A stretch of DNA of 64,000 bases from Gracilaria domingensis (lineage: Eukaryota; Rhodophyta; Florideophyceae; Gracilariales; Gracilariaceae): the NCBI GenBank assembly GCA_022539475.1, contig VCMS01000114.1, positions 62,001 through 126,000 of the forward strand, given 5' to 3'. A model generated the notes under the pieces. The model was not told where the DNA came from and ran no database searches. It worked only from the letters and a program-made list of their open reading frames with translations. The first letter of the stretch is position 1, and each line of letters begins with the position of its first letter. Shown one piece after another: positions 11,020 to 21,740 of this stretch. The position numbers were made by a program, and so were the translations under genes.

Positions 11020-11490
11020 CGTCTGTGTTCTGCAAAGTGGAATATAGTCTGTTCGCTTTGGAAACTAAGCTAGTTTTTGGGCTTTTTGGGGCGCGCGAGG
11101 GGGAGGCAGTGGCTGGCACTCAAAAAATTAAGAAATTTTGGAATATTAAATTCCATCTCGTGCAGTCTAATTCTTGGGTCTCCTAGTTTTCGTAAAGGTT
11201 CTATTTCGCCGCACCGCCCCATCCACTCTTTTCCGCGACCCTCTCTCTAATCTGCGCTTGTGCTAGTTTGCATTTCCATTTTTCCCGAGTTGCGATGCAA
11301 ATCGCAACGCATCTCACCTCAATTATCCCACCATTCCTTCCCATTCCGCACCGTCCCCACTCTTCACCTATATCTCGCCCATCACGCGTTCGTATCCTCC
11401 CTCTCCGTCTCCCGGAAAGTTATCCTGTAGAGGTACGTGTGAGAACCGTCCCCAATCTCGTGCACCCGCCTCGCCCCAAAACGGCCGCAT
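11020..11490. repeat. L-end sequence of element I
   Basis: Homologous to 45635-45960 and, inverted, to 43950-44450. Contains the terminal CGTCTGTG, then GCTAGTTTTTGGGC, and an AT-rich AATTTTGGAATATTAAATTCC stretch. Read leftward, 11440-11490 encodes a short peptide (FWGEAG) like one that can be read past the end of the coiled-coil gene at 43078-43982, suggesting that gene once occupied this end. Confidence 0.75.
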
Positions 11491-11643
11491 GCCGCGGAGG
11501 CGTCTCGCGAGGCTTCCTCCAGCTGACTATTGGCGATGAGCTGATCGCATATGACTGCATCGTGGCTGCAGTGCGCCTGCAGCTCATTTCTTTTTTGTAA
11601 ACATTTTCACGACACACTTTATCAATTTCCCGCGCTCGCTTAA

Positions 11644-12330
<687 letters not shown>

Positions 12331-12339
12331 TCGCATGAC

Positions 12340-14515
12340 GCGACGCCGGCAGCAAAGCCCCGTGCCGCCGCAGAGCGCTCAAACGGGGCACCATGCGCGC
12401 GCGCGGCGCCGCCCGGCGCGCACCGCCAACGGGCATGCTATGCGTCTCACTCCGCTGCTGCCGCCGCCATGGCCAACTCACGTGCCATGAGCGCGCCGTA
12501 CCGCGTTCCCTCTCCGGGTCCTTGCCCTCCCTGTAGCGCTGCAGCTGTACTGCAAACGCGCGTGAGCCCAGCCGGCCACGCCCGACTCGCTGCCAGAAGC
12601 CTCGGCGGCGCCGGCCGTGGCCGGCGGTGGTGCCGGTAAACGTCACGCTGCTGGGGCTGCCAGAGGCGCCGGTTTTGGCTGCACGCGCGCTGGCGCGCTC
12701 GGTAGTGGCGTTGCTGGCCCAGCTGCCGCCTCTGGAGGCGCGGCTGCGATCGGCGCTGCTGGTAGACGAGCGCGCTGCCATGCCCACGTGTGATCAGCGC
12801 GCCGCCAACCCCCTGGACTTGGCACGGCGTGCAGCGGCGCTACGTTACGGTGCGCGTCTGGGCTGTGCCCGACCCTAGTTTAGTCTCCGACGCGCTAACG
12901 GCTTCCGCCGCGCGCCAACTGCACGCGGGCGGTTGTGTGGCAGCGTCGCCGACTTCTCCGACGCGCTGGCTCGCGCCGTGCCGCGCTTCGTCAGGCCAAG
13001 TGCAGCGACGTTGCCGCCGCTGCTGGCCGTGCTGTCGGCACTGCCACGTCACCGCGCCGGGCGTCTCTTTCTCGCGGCGACCGCGCTGGACGGGCAGCAC
13101 TGCGTGCGCGACTCGGCGTTGTTCGCCAAGCGCGGCGGCGCCTGGTACGTGGCGACTGCCGCCACCAATGCCAACCCGGGCCTCGGCATGCCGCCACGCG
13201 TGCGCACGTTCGTGAGCGCCTAACTGGACCCGTGGCTGCGCGCGCCGCCTATGATGCTGCGACGCTGGTGGCGACGAGTGTGGCAGAGCGCCGCAACTGG
13301 ACAGCATCCAGCTTCGTTCCAGCGCGGGCGTTCGTGGCACTGCCAGGCAGTGCGGCGCTCGGCAGTGAGCCGCTGTCGCCGTCGGCGCGCGATTATACGC
13401 CAATGCGGCTGGCCCTGCTGCTGTGCGCGAGCGCGCTGCAGCGCGACAACGACGCGCCCACAGTGAGCAGCGTGGCCATCTTCAAGCTGCCGTTGCTGTT
13501 CAACCTCATGCCGGTGGAACTCATCGCAGACGTTGACACGCTAAGCATGTTGCTGTACAAGATGCTCACTGACGTGCTCTCTGCCGTGACGCTTCTGATC
13601 AAGGGCTTCGAGGTGCTGCTGGTGGGCGCGCAGCCTTCGTAGGCCGCCATCACGCGCGTCATCGGCGCCGACGTGCACACCCGCACTGCGCGCGCCGACA
13701 AGGCCGCCGTGATGGTTGTGGCGATGTGCGAGCCGCAGCGCTCGTTTCTCATCGCCGCCGTTTGCCGTCGCGCTCGCGTTCGTGGCCGGCGGCGTGCTCG
13801 CCGAGTTTGGCGCCATGTGCTGACGAGCACGAAACAGCGGCCGCGCAACGCGCAGCGCTGCCTGATGCGTATCGCGGCGAGGGGCGCGCACTTCGCAGCC
13901 GGGCGTGCGTGCGCCAAGGGCGAGCGATGCGCGTGCAGCTGTTGCATGAGTTAATACACCATATTGAGCGCGTAAACGAGCTTCGCCGTTTTCGCCGCAG
14001 TTGTTGCTTGAGTCTGATCTCACTTTGTCACCTTCTACTACGGGCCACGTCCGCGCAATTTCTGCGCGCGCCTCGCTCTCAGCCGCCACGAGGCGCGCGG
14101 TGGCTCAGCCTCGTCACCAAAAGGCGCGCCTTCGTCACTACTTCGCGCCTCCAAAGCGAACCAGCTCCGCTACCGCGCCTTTGAGCGCGGTAATAGAACG
14201 CATCGCCGCCGCGCGGAATGAGCTCGTCGCCATGACGCGCGCGCTGCACACAAGCGCGGTCGCCGCCGCGCTACTCCTCGCACTGTGCGCGGCGCCCGAA
14301 TCGTGAGGTTTCCGGTCTCCACTCCATGATAGCGAAGGGCGCTTGGTCACGCACGGTGCACATAAACTGGTGCTGATTCACGTAGCATGATGACGCGCTC
14401 ACAGCAGCCAAGTCTTGCACGCATGGGCCATCCAGGATGAGCTGGCACGCAAACGTCGTTGAACGACGCACCGCTTGCAGTAATGGCGCCGCGCGCTCCG
14501 TGGGCGGCGCGGAGG
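12340..14515. other. GC-rich captured DNA, unidentified coding fragments
   Basis: This stretch is much richer in G and C than the flanking transposon. Plus-strand open stretches with coding-like composition lie at about 12627-12878, 12933-13223 and 13220-13642 (for example IFKLPLLFNLMPVELIADVD near 13490). They look like pieces of one or two broken host genes, but I recognise no family. Long ORFs on the other strand here are most likely shadows caused by the lack of stop codons in GC-rich DNA. Confidence 0.5.
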
Positions 14516-15240
14516 TTTGCTGGCGATGTGTTGTTGGAGACGGGTGTCATCAGACATGTCGTAATGTCATTCTGTCGTATTGGCAGCGCGCGAGATCAAG
14601 TTGTGTTGGGGTCGCTACCCTAACACAACTCAACCACGCTGCCCGCGGGCACGTTACGTTTTGGCTGGATATGCGTGCGGTGTGTGTTTTGGGAGGTCTG
14701 TGGACGCTACCGGAATGAGGCGAAAACGAGCCCGCGGGCATGAAATCGCACATTTTTGAAAAAATCGGCCAAAACGTGCCCGCGGGCGGGGGGGTCCGTT
14801 CGTGTTAGGGTAGGTACCCTAACACGAACGGACCCGCCCGCCCGAGGGCATAAAAAAGCACATTTTTTAAAAAACCGGCCAAAACGTGTCCGCGGGCGGG
14901 GGGGTCCGTTCGTGTTAGGGTAGGTACCCTAACACGAACGGACCCGCCCGCCCGAGGGCATAAAAAAGCACATTTTTTAAAAAACCGGCCAAAACGTGTC
15001 CGCGGGCGGGGGGGTCCGTTCGTGTTAGGGTAGGTACCCTAACACGAACGGACCCCCCGCCCGAGGGCATAAAAAAGCACATTTTTTAAAAAACCGGCCA
15101 AAACGTGCCCGCGGACGGGGGGCTGCGGTTGTGTTAGGGTAGCCACCCTAACACAACCGATCCCTCCCACGCCGACGGGCACGTTCTGGTCACATTTTAG
15201 CACTATGCCGAGACCTCCCAAAACCCCTTCCTCAACACTT
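14515..15240. repeat. Palindrome array of element I, with three ~116-bp tandem units
   Basis: Five palindromes of the GTGTTAGGGTAGGTACCCTAACAC type. Units starting near 14768, 14884 and 15000 are direct repeats of about 116 bp that include the palindrome and a CATAAAAAAGCACATTTTTTAAAAAACC spacer. The outer palindromes at 14604 and 15126 have diverged. The block from about 14515 onward is homologous to 54045-54625 in element IV. Confidence 0.85.
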
Positions 15241-15739
15241 CTTGCACTCATTACCATGCACCCGCGCGCGAACACGTTGGCACCGCTGTCTACGTGGATT
15301 GGCGGGATGGCAAAAAGCTGTACATTAATTAGAGTATATCTTGAGTATTAGGAGCGCTTCAAAACGCATGAATGGAGAGCGCTACCATTGTTCGCATAAA
15401 TCTACGTCCACCAAAACCCTTCGCTAGAAGGAACTTTTTGAGGCCATTCTGTAGCGTTTTGATACCTCCCAAAACACAATCGGTTGCATTCCTTGCAACG
15501 ATTTTGTTGCGAGCTCAGTACAGATCTTTTAGAGATAAATCAACTAGTTTTTTCATCCAATTGATGCTCAACCAGTAACATAATACGCGACCTTGTTACA
15601 ATTTGTGTAGTGTCTGACACACTACACTATTTAAACTGATCAAAGTGGCGAAGAGATGTACCACCGAAGCGCGCCAACACCCTCACGCACAAAAGTGGTA
15701 ATGCGCAGGGATGAGATGCATAAAAAAACAGAGTGACGA

Positions 15740-16000
15740 CAGTATGTAGCTACTTAAATACTCGCCACCACCTTTTTCCCGTGAAGATACAAATTCTACC
15801 GAGGATGAAGATAAGGTATTATCTAATAGCATGAGCGCTTCCGCTCTAGCGTTCAATTTATATATCTGAATCTAATTTGTTCGTTGTGACGGTCTGACAA
15901 ACAGCGATGAAGGCCTCCAACGACCATATAATACCGGATTTATAGGGGTAATAGAGCGAGCTCTCTGCGAAACACCATAAATAACTAAATGGAGTCCTGA
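15740..16000 (+). pseudogene. Relic of the methyltransferase-SET N-terminus and its promoter
   Basis: A TATA-like ACTTAAATACTCGCC at about 15748 is followed by sequence that aligns by eye with the first ~200 bp of the coding region at 6549: ATGAGYGCTYCCGCTC, AACAGCGATGAAGGCC and GGATTTATAGGGGTAATAGAG match landmarks there. Stops and indels make it non-coding. The same relic is at 55125-55385 in element IV. It shows that elements I and IV descend from a form that carried the methyltransferase gene next to the array. Confidence 0.65.
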
Positions 16001-16015
16001 TAGGCTAACTACTAC

Positions 16016-16291
16016 ATGATTTTCAGAGGTTTAGAGAACGGGGTTTGTAGCAGCTCTTATATGCTAAATTCATTCAGTATAAAACTCTATGAAACAGAAT
16101 GGCGACGAGAGTCGTCGCAGAGAGCAAAACAGATGGTAGGCATGAAAACCGTTCAGCCCTGTGTGCTTGAGCTGGTAGCACATGATTATCGTTCCAATTT
16201 TGAAATCGTATCGCTTCACCTTCCGTTAACAAAGCCTGTCACCAACAATACAAGAGAAGACATTAATCGACGTGTTGCGGTGATGCCGTAA
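16016..16291 (+). CDS. Small ORF conserved in elements I and IV, unknown
   Basis: A 91-codon frame whose counterpart in element IV (55357-55659) is also open, with matching text such as SIKLYETEWRR and KPVTNNTREDINRR. It lies where ORF3's C-terminus would be expected, convergent with the transposase, but I cannot align it to ORF3. It may be a remnant of an element gene rather than an active one. Confidence 0.35.
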   Translation: MIFRGLENGVCSSSYMLNSFSIKLYETEWRRESSQRAKQMVGMKTVQPCVLELVAHDYRSNFEIVSLHLPLTKPVTNNTREDINRRVAVMP

Positions 16292-16299
16292 AAGGCTGC

Positions 16300-18547
16300 C
16301 AATGGTGTTAGTTTTTCTTCTGTTGAGAGTCGAGATAGAACCTCAGACTCCCAGGTCTAGAGCTATGAATTCCTGCCCACGACTTTGTCGAAGAGCGTTA
16401 AAGGCTTCAATCTGCCACCGAAGGGACGAAATAGAGTTTTCATTACATCATGCGCCACGATTGCACCTATAACTAGTCCAAGCGACGCCCGAGTACTGAG
16501 AGAAAACTGTTTTGATTGAAGCCCTGTCCTGCGCTCCCTATCAGATTTCAAAGAATTCCTTTACGAAAAAAAAACCATGTCAAGGTTTTTGTATGCTTTG
16601 GCCTCCATCATTCAAAGGAGATCTGCCTTTGTGAAGGTTCCATTCAGTGACCTGCCTTTCTTCGACGTGGACAAATCTATATGTAAACTTTTGGCAAAAA
16701 AGTTGCATTGCATTGGGGATAGATTTGCGTTTGTAAAGTTGCTGATTTGAGTACGTATCGTTCGAAATAAACGTGACGTGGATGATTCTATTGCAGTGAG
16801 TAGCGTCTCTGACTAGAGGTTTTCGATTTCTGGAGTATTAATCAGCTTCAATTTGTCTGGATGCAAGTTGCGTAACTGTTCGAAGAGAGCTCTCCTTGTT
16901 CCCAACAGACTGCATAGAAACAAACTCTGGATCAATCCTACCGTCAAGGGGGTTTCGATGAACGACGGAATAAGAGATATGTAATCAGAACGCTTGAGAG
17001 TACCGCCTGAGATATACTCTCCCTCGCAAGACATATACTTCTTCCTGCCTCGTCTTTCTTTGCATATTCTAGAATAACTGAGTATGTATCTCTAACGCTT
17101 TTGGTTTGGTCTTGAGAGGGTCCAGTGATTGAAGTAAGAATACTACTTCATAAAGATGAGGGAGGGGCCTCGAATCTATGACAGGAGCTCCCCGTTTTGG
17201 TCCCGTGAAGAGTTAACAGAATGTCTTTAGCCTCAAAAGTATCCGCACGACAACTTGTAGAGGATGGCACACTCGACTTAGTTTGTCTTCGCCGATGAAC
17301 TGAAAACTTTCTGCGTGAGATTTAGAATGGGCTCCAGGACTTGACGAAGAGATTCTTGAAGGATTTGCATCCTGGACTCGCGTAGAGACTTGCTAGAAAC
17401 GAATGGCATTGCGTCTGCTTCAGATACGGAAACCTCGATCAGTGTGGTAGGGAAGTATGCCACTACTGTGAGGTCATCACGGATGCACTTACGGCGTAGC
17501 TCGTCGGAGAAGTTGGGAAATATGAGCTGAAGAGGATAGGCGGTAAATGATGTTTGCTTTAGAGTTGTTGAAGACTTATCGGTGTATACCTGCAGAAGAC
17601 CTACGAAAGATTCACTGTAACCTATTTCTTGGGAGTACCACACTATTCTACTATCCAACGAGCCCATGACCATTTCCTTAAGTTTTGAGGTGGCGTCTCT
17701 TGCGAGAGAGCCGGACATGGGTTGAGATATTTTCGTGGAGTGGGTCTGAGGTATAGGGTGAAAGAATGTGTTTTCGTTGTTAGCCAACTGGAGCTGTTTC
17801 AAAAGTGTCTGAACGGGGTCTCTCGTGTAGAGGGTGGCGCTGAACGTACATCCTTCTGGCGAGACAGTTCTTCGATTGAAACCGTCCTTTGAGGCGTATC
17901 GTTCGAAAATGGCGTTCTTCAGTTCTGTACAGCGCTTAGAACTTGTTATGGTCTCGTTGAATCGCTTTTGCGAGAATCGCGGGTCCCGAAGTAGCCCAAT
18001 TAGCTCGTCTGCCTCACGATGACCAAGGTTGGAAGCTACTGAAGCCAGACAAACCGTGAGATAATCCATATGAAAATCACCGAGGGCCTCCTCAGAAGGC
18101 AGTGGGCGGGAACTGCTTCCGTGTTCTTGCTCTAACGACGCGGGACCCGGGGAAGGAGAAACACAATGCGAAGTGTCCCGAATGGGAGGGGGCGCACGGA
18201 GTGGGGTCAACGATGTCCTCGGACACCGGAGGCTCGGGAAGGCGACAAGGGGCAGTGACCGTTTCGGAAGATGCGGCCGCGTGCGCGGAAAGCTTGAGAC
18301 GTTTGCTTCTCCGAATGGGCCGCCTATTGTCGTCTTCCAGCGCTGCTTTCAGACGAAACGGGCAATGGTTGACATGCTGTTGAAGAGATAAGACTCCTCG
18401 GCGAGTAACGAAGGGGCACCCACGCTTCTTATGTGTACAGTAGTAGACCATGGGAAGAAAAAATGAACGAAAAACGACGACAAAGACTTCAAGGGAAGGG
18501 CGTCCGAAGGGAGAAGGAGGTCGAGCGACAGTCAAGATTGACGTCAT
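16300..18547 (-). pseudogene. CACTA/Plavaka-like transposase, element I
   Basis: An ATG at 18547 opens the N-terminus with a Cys-X6-Cys-X13-His-X3-Cys zinc-binding motif (from YYCTHKKRGC, around 18440-18370). A frameshift near 18190 moves the frame into a well-preserved stretch of 310 codons ending at 17278. Beyond that the C-terminal half can be followed only as decayed text down to about 16300. For example, ISLIPSFIETPLTVG near 16980 corresponds to ISLIPSFLETSVSLG in element III. The protein would cut and join element ends; this copy cannot be functional. Confidence 0.75.
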
Positions 18548-18599
18548 GCTGAGAACGGAGAATATATTTTGAGTTTAAATCGCTTGCTTTCGTTCAAAA

Positions 18600-19810
18600 A
18601 GGAACGTAGGTACACGTCGACCTCAACACAAGAGTGTACTTCTCGTATTATCTACCACTTGTTATAAACCTGTGGTTCTCCAACATTGTAAGCTGTACAC
18701 CTGTCCAATCTCGCACAGAAAAATAAGTCTCTTCCCTCCGCCGCCGCCGCCGCCGCCCCTCCGACGTCCGACCTTCCGTTACCGTCGTGATTCGTGCCAT
18801 CCACATCCTCGCGTTATACTCCGCTCCGTCCTTCTCTTTTCCTCCCTCTACTTTATGGAGGCTCCTTAAAGTAGAGGGCGGAAAAAAGTAGGACGGAGTC
18901 ATCCGTATCTCACGGATGTATTCCGTGCAGTCTATTCGTACGTTCTTCCATATCCTTCCACGTATCTTTGCTCTAAACTAACCAATCCTCACCACGTTTC
19001 TTCGCGCTCTGCGACATGCAAACGGCAGGAAATAAGCTAATCACCCCCAACTTCTTCTATTTGCTCAAGATATAGAACGAGTTGAAGGGTGAAAACGGGA
19101 ACCTGGTAACCCAAAGCGACGACTGTAAGTACGCGACGAATGGTTCATTTCGTTGCGCTATAGGCTCTAGTTTCGCCTCTTGCGCTACTTTTCAAAAGTA
19201 GCGCAAGACGCGAGAAGCTAGAGCCTATAGCGCAACAAAACAAGTTGGTTCCTTGGCGATCTTGGATCTCCGACTGTTCGGGATAGACGATTCTGGTACT
19301 TGGTTGGGACATAGGCTGCTCTTTCGTTTATCGCATCTTGCGGTATGTTTGCTGCATGGGCATTCTTGGTGCCCTTGCTTGTGAGTTCTCGCTTCGACAC
19401 CTTTTGCGCTTTACGATGATGGTGGGCTGGTAATCTAACCGATCCCTTTCCTTCTTCTTCTTCCTTTTGCGAGTTCCTAGGTCCCTCGACTTTTCTAGCG
19501 CAATGTTTCTGTTTTGTTTTATCAATGGTACGTTCCATCGCATTTCAAATGTATCCAACGGATCTTTGACTAACTTATGGATACTTTCTGCTTGCGTATA
19601 GAGGTAAACGAATTTTGATGCGGACGTAGCTCACGAGTTTCAGGTGCAGGTTCCTTAAGTAGGGAACCATGCATGTGGGCATGGTTCCCTACATGAGGAA
19701 CGGAGAGGATGAGGCGCTTCGCGCCTCATCCTCTCGGAGTGCGTATGTGTTCTACCGATACTGCACTTCGGTGGAGGTGCCCTCTGCGGCATCTGCCGCA
19801 GATTGCGCCT
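18600..19810. repeat. Nested hairpins upstream of the element I transposase
   Basis: Long inverted repeats: 18843-18879 (CTACTTTA...TAAAGTAG), 19155-19240 (arms GCGCTATAGGCTCTAG / CTAGAGCCTATAGCGC around an inner GCGCTACTTTTC/GAAAAGTAGCGC hairpin), 19649-19702 (GTAGGGAACCATGC / GCATGGTTCCCTAC), 19703-19739 (GAGAGGATGAGGCGC / GCGCCTCATCCTCTC) and 19780-19804 (CTCTGCGG/CCGCAGA). The last three recur in all four elements; others recur in some. Confidence 0.8.
19218..19538 (-). CDS. Small basic ORF upstream of the transposase (element I copy)
   Basis: A frame of about 106 codons rich in Lys, Arg, Glu and Gln, with conserved text INERAAYVPTKYQNRLSR. Versions occur at 24835-25484 (twice), 33393-33713 and 58530-58931. 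In elements III and IV the first half reads as RKRKKKKERDR, which is nuclear-signal-like, through a frame difference. It may be a small DNA-binding protein or an upstream exon of the transposase. I found no clear splice sites, and it overlaps hairpins, so the coding claim is weak. Confidence 0.35.
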   Translation of the reverse strand: MERTIDKTKQKHCARKVEGPRNSQKEEEEGKGSVRLPAHHHRKAQKVSKRELTSKGTKNAHAANIPQDAINERAAYVPTKYQNRLSRTVGDPRSPRNQLVLLRYRL

Positions 19811-20049
19811 ACATTGGCTTCATCATGGGGAAATGGTATATGTAATATAGCGAAGTAGTGGTTAGCAAAAACGGTCGATAGAAGAATAGATACGAATAAA
19901 ACGGTATGATTTCATAATGGACATCATCTGTACTAGCAACAGTATTCCATGCGTTGCAGGGTATTATTCCGCAGAAGGTATCGTGTAATGTGCACCTTAA
20001 TGGAAACTGAACCTAGACTTCGCGAAATACCGTTCAGGTAGCCCTCGAC

Positions 20050-20233
20050 TAAAGAACTAGCACGAGTGGAAAACCCACCAGTATTTACTGCACAGCGATT
20101 CTGGACGACCCAAGCAATTATCTTCAAATTTTGAAATAATTGATCTCGATATTTTTTCAAAAAATTTACTGGACGACCCTTACCACTTTCTGGACGACCC
20201 TCGCCAAAAACTAGCATCTGCAAGAGACAGACG
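20050..20233. repeat. R-end of element I with repeated CTGGACGACCC
   Basis: Next to the R terminus the motif CTGGACGAC(CC) occurs three times (about 20100, 20170 and 20190), likely transposase-binding repeats. An open leftward frame (19933-20217) overlaps this stretch and is open in elements I, II and III, but has a stop in IV. Confidence 0.7.
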
Positions 20234-21544
20234 AGGAGTACACGTGCTGGTGAACCTGGGCAGACAGGTCGAAAGAAGCATAAAATTGAGGTGTGCGACG
20301 AGTTTCGAGGGGTTGCTCGAGCAGTGTATCACAACATGCTGACGTGGGCAAGCAGAGAAACAAGTGAGCTATGGCTCGAAGGTGAGTCGCTAACCCGAAA
20401 TTGGGGTAACCGTGCCGAGAAGGTGGAAGACGCAACTGAGAGTGGGGAAGGGCTTATTGAGCCGGAGGAAGGTGGTTCATACATGGTTCCTAAAAACCCC
20501 GTGGAGCTCTTGGGCAGTTTTGGCATGTTCACACCGTCGGTAGAGGGGGGGGCCAGATGCTTTGCTGAAGAAAATGGTTGAAAGCGAGTTGAAGGAGTTG
20601 AGCTGGGAAGGTATTAGAAAAGCATCTCTTACCGACAGGTGTATACTGGAACTTTGTGCAGATATGTGCCTTAGGCAGAGAATGCGGCAGACCATGAGTG
20701 ACGTCGTGGGCGTTCGTAAGAGAAATACGAGGGATAAACTATTTCTGATCCTGGGGTACGATCTGATTTGGAGAAGAACAAAGCTGGTAGAAGAGAATGC
20801 GACGAACTCACAATGCAGTTGAAGGAAGCGCAGGAGAACATACTGCGTCTTGACGAAAATGGTGTACCGAACACTTCATGGTGGAGAAAAGCCCCATTTG
20901 TTCGTCTAAAGTACTCCAATGCGGACAATGTGGAGGATATGCTGACGGAAGATCAAGACTTGTTCTTCCGAAACCGTGTCGGGGTACAAGTACTGAAAGC
21001 GTTTATTGGGTATGATGTGGAAGACAAGGATACGGGCACCTTTTTAGATGGCACAATACTGTTGCTCGCACGTTTGGACGCTTGGGTGTTGACGGTTGTG
21101 AGCCTTCTAAGTACGGATGTGTCAAGGGGTGGCCAGAGACAGAAACTGTTTACAAAGAAGTTTGCCCAACTGCTACCTCTGTGTTTAAAGAATGTTCTGG
21201 GGGATGTTAGGCAACGTGTCTTGAGGACGAATTCCAGCGATTTTCATAATTTTGGAACGACAACGGAAGATTGGACTAAGGTTCTTGGGAATGACATGAG
21301 AGAGGCTACATTTGGATATCGAATGCCGTCGAACGGAAGACTTTACCTCACTGTGAAAGAACAATTTTTTATTGACAGTGTGAGCAGAAGATTGGGGTCT
21401 ATTACCGATTGTTTCGTTGGTGAATGCGAGGAAGGGGATATAGAGTTCAAGGAAATGGACATGAACGGTTTCGGAAGTAGCACAGGATCACAAGAAAAGG
21501 CACCACAAGGTGAACATGTAGAGGATGGAGCCCTTAATGTTTAA
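20234..21544 (+). pseudogene. ORF3, 3' part (copy A)
   Basis: Continuation of ORF3 after element I, in frame once the AG duplication is counted once. Text runs from STRAGEPGQTGRKKHKIE to a frameshift at the G run near 20550, then LLKKMVESELKELSWEGIRK, another shift near 20755, and an open 258-codon stretch to the stop at 21544 (DIEFKEMDMNGFGSSTG near the end). The C-terminal third is the best conserved part and recurs at 31945-32496 and, inverted, at 37642-37863. No known domain was recognised. The full protein would be about 800 residues. It converges on the element II transposase. Confidence 0.7.
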
Positions 21545-21740
21545 GGCTGTACAAGATCAACGTGCTCAGTTGGTCCTTCATCTGAATCATGATAGAATGA
21601 TTGATGTAGAATCGGTGTTGAAACCATTGAAGTGGAGGACAAAAAGGTAGAGCAGGGTAGTTTGATCGAACAACATGGACAGTTCCCTGTAGTGCAGAAG
21701 CCGGAACCATCCCGTACCAAGGAGTTAACTCTACGATCAA

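Noticed and set aside
14768-15113. CRISPR array
   Set aside because: The units are tandem repeats containing palindromes, with spacers that are also repeated, in a eukaryotic transposon; no Cas genes.
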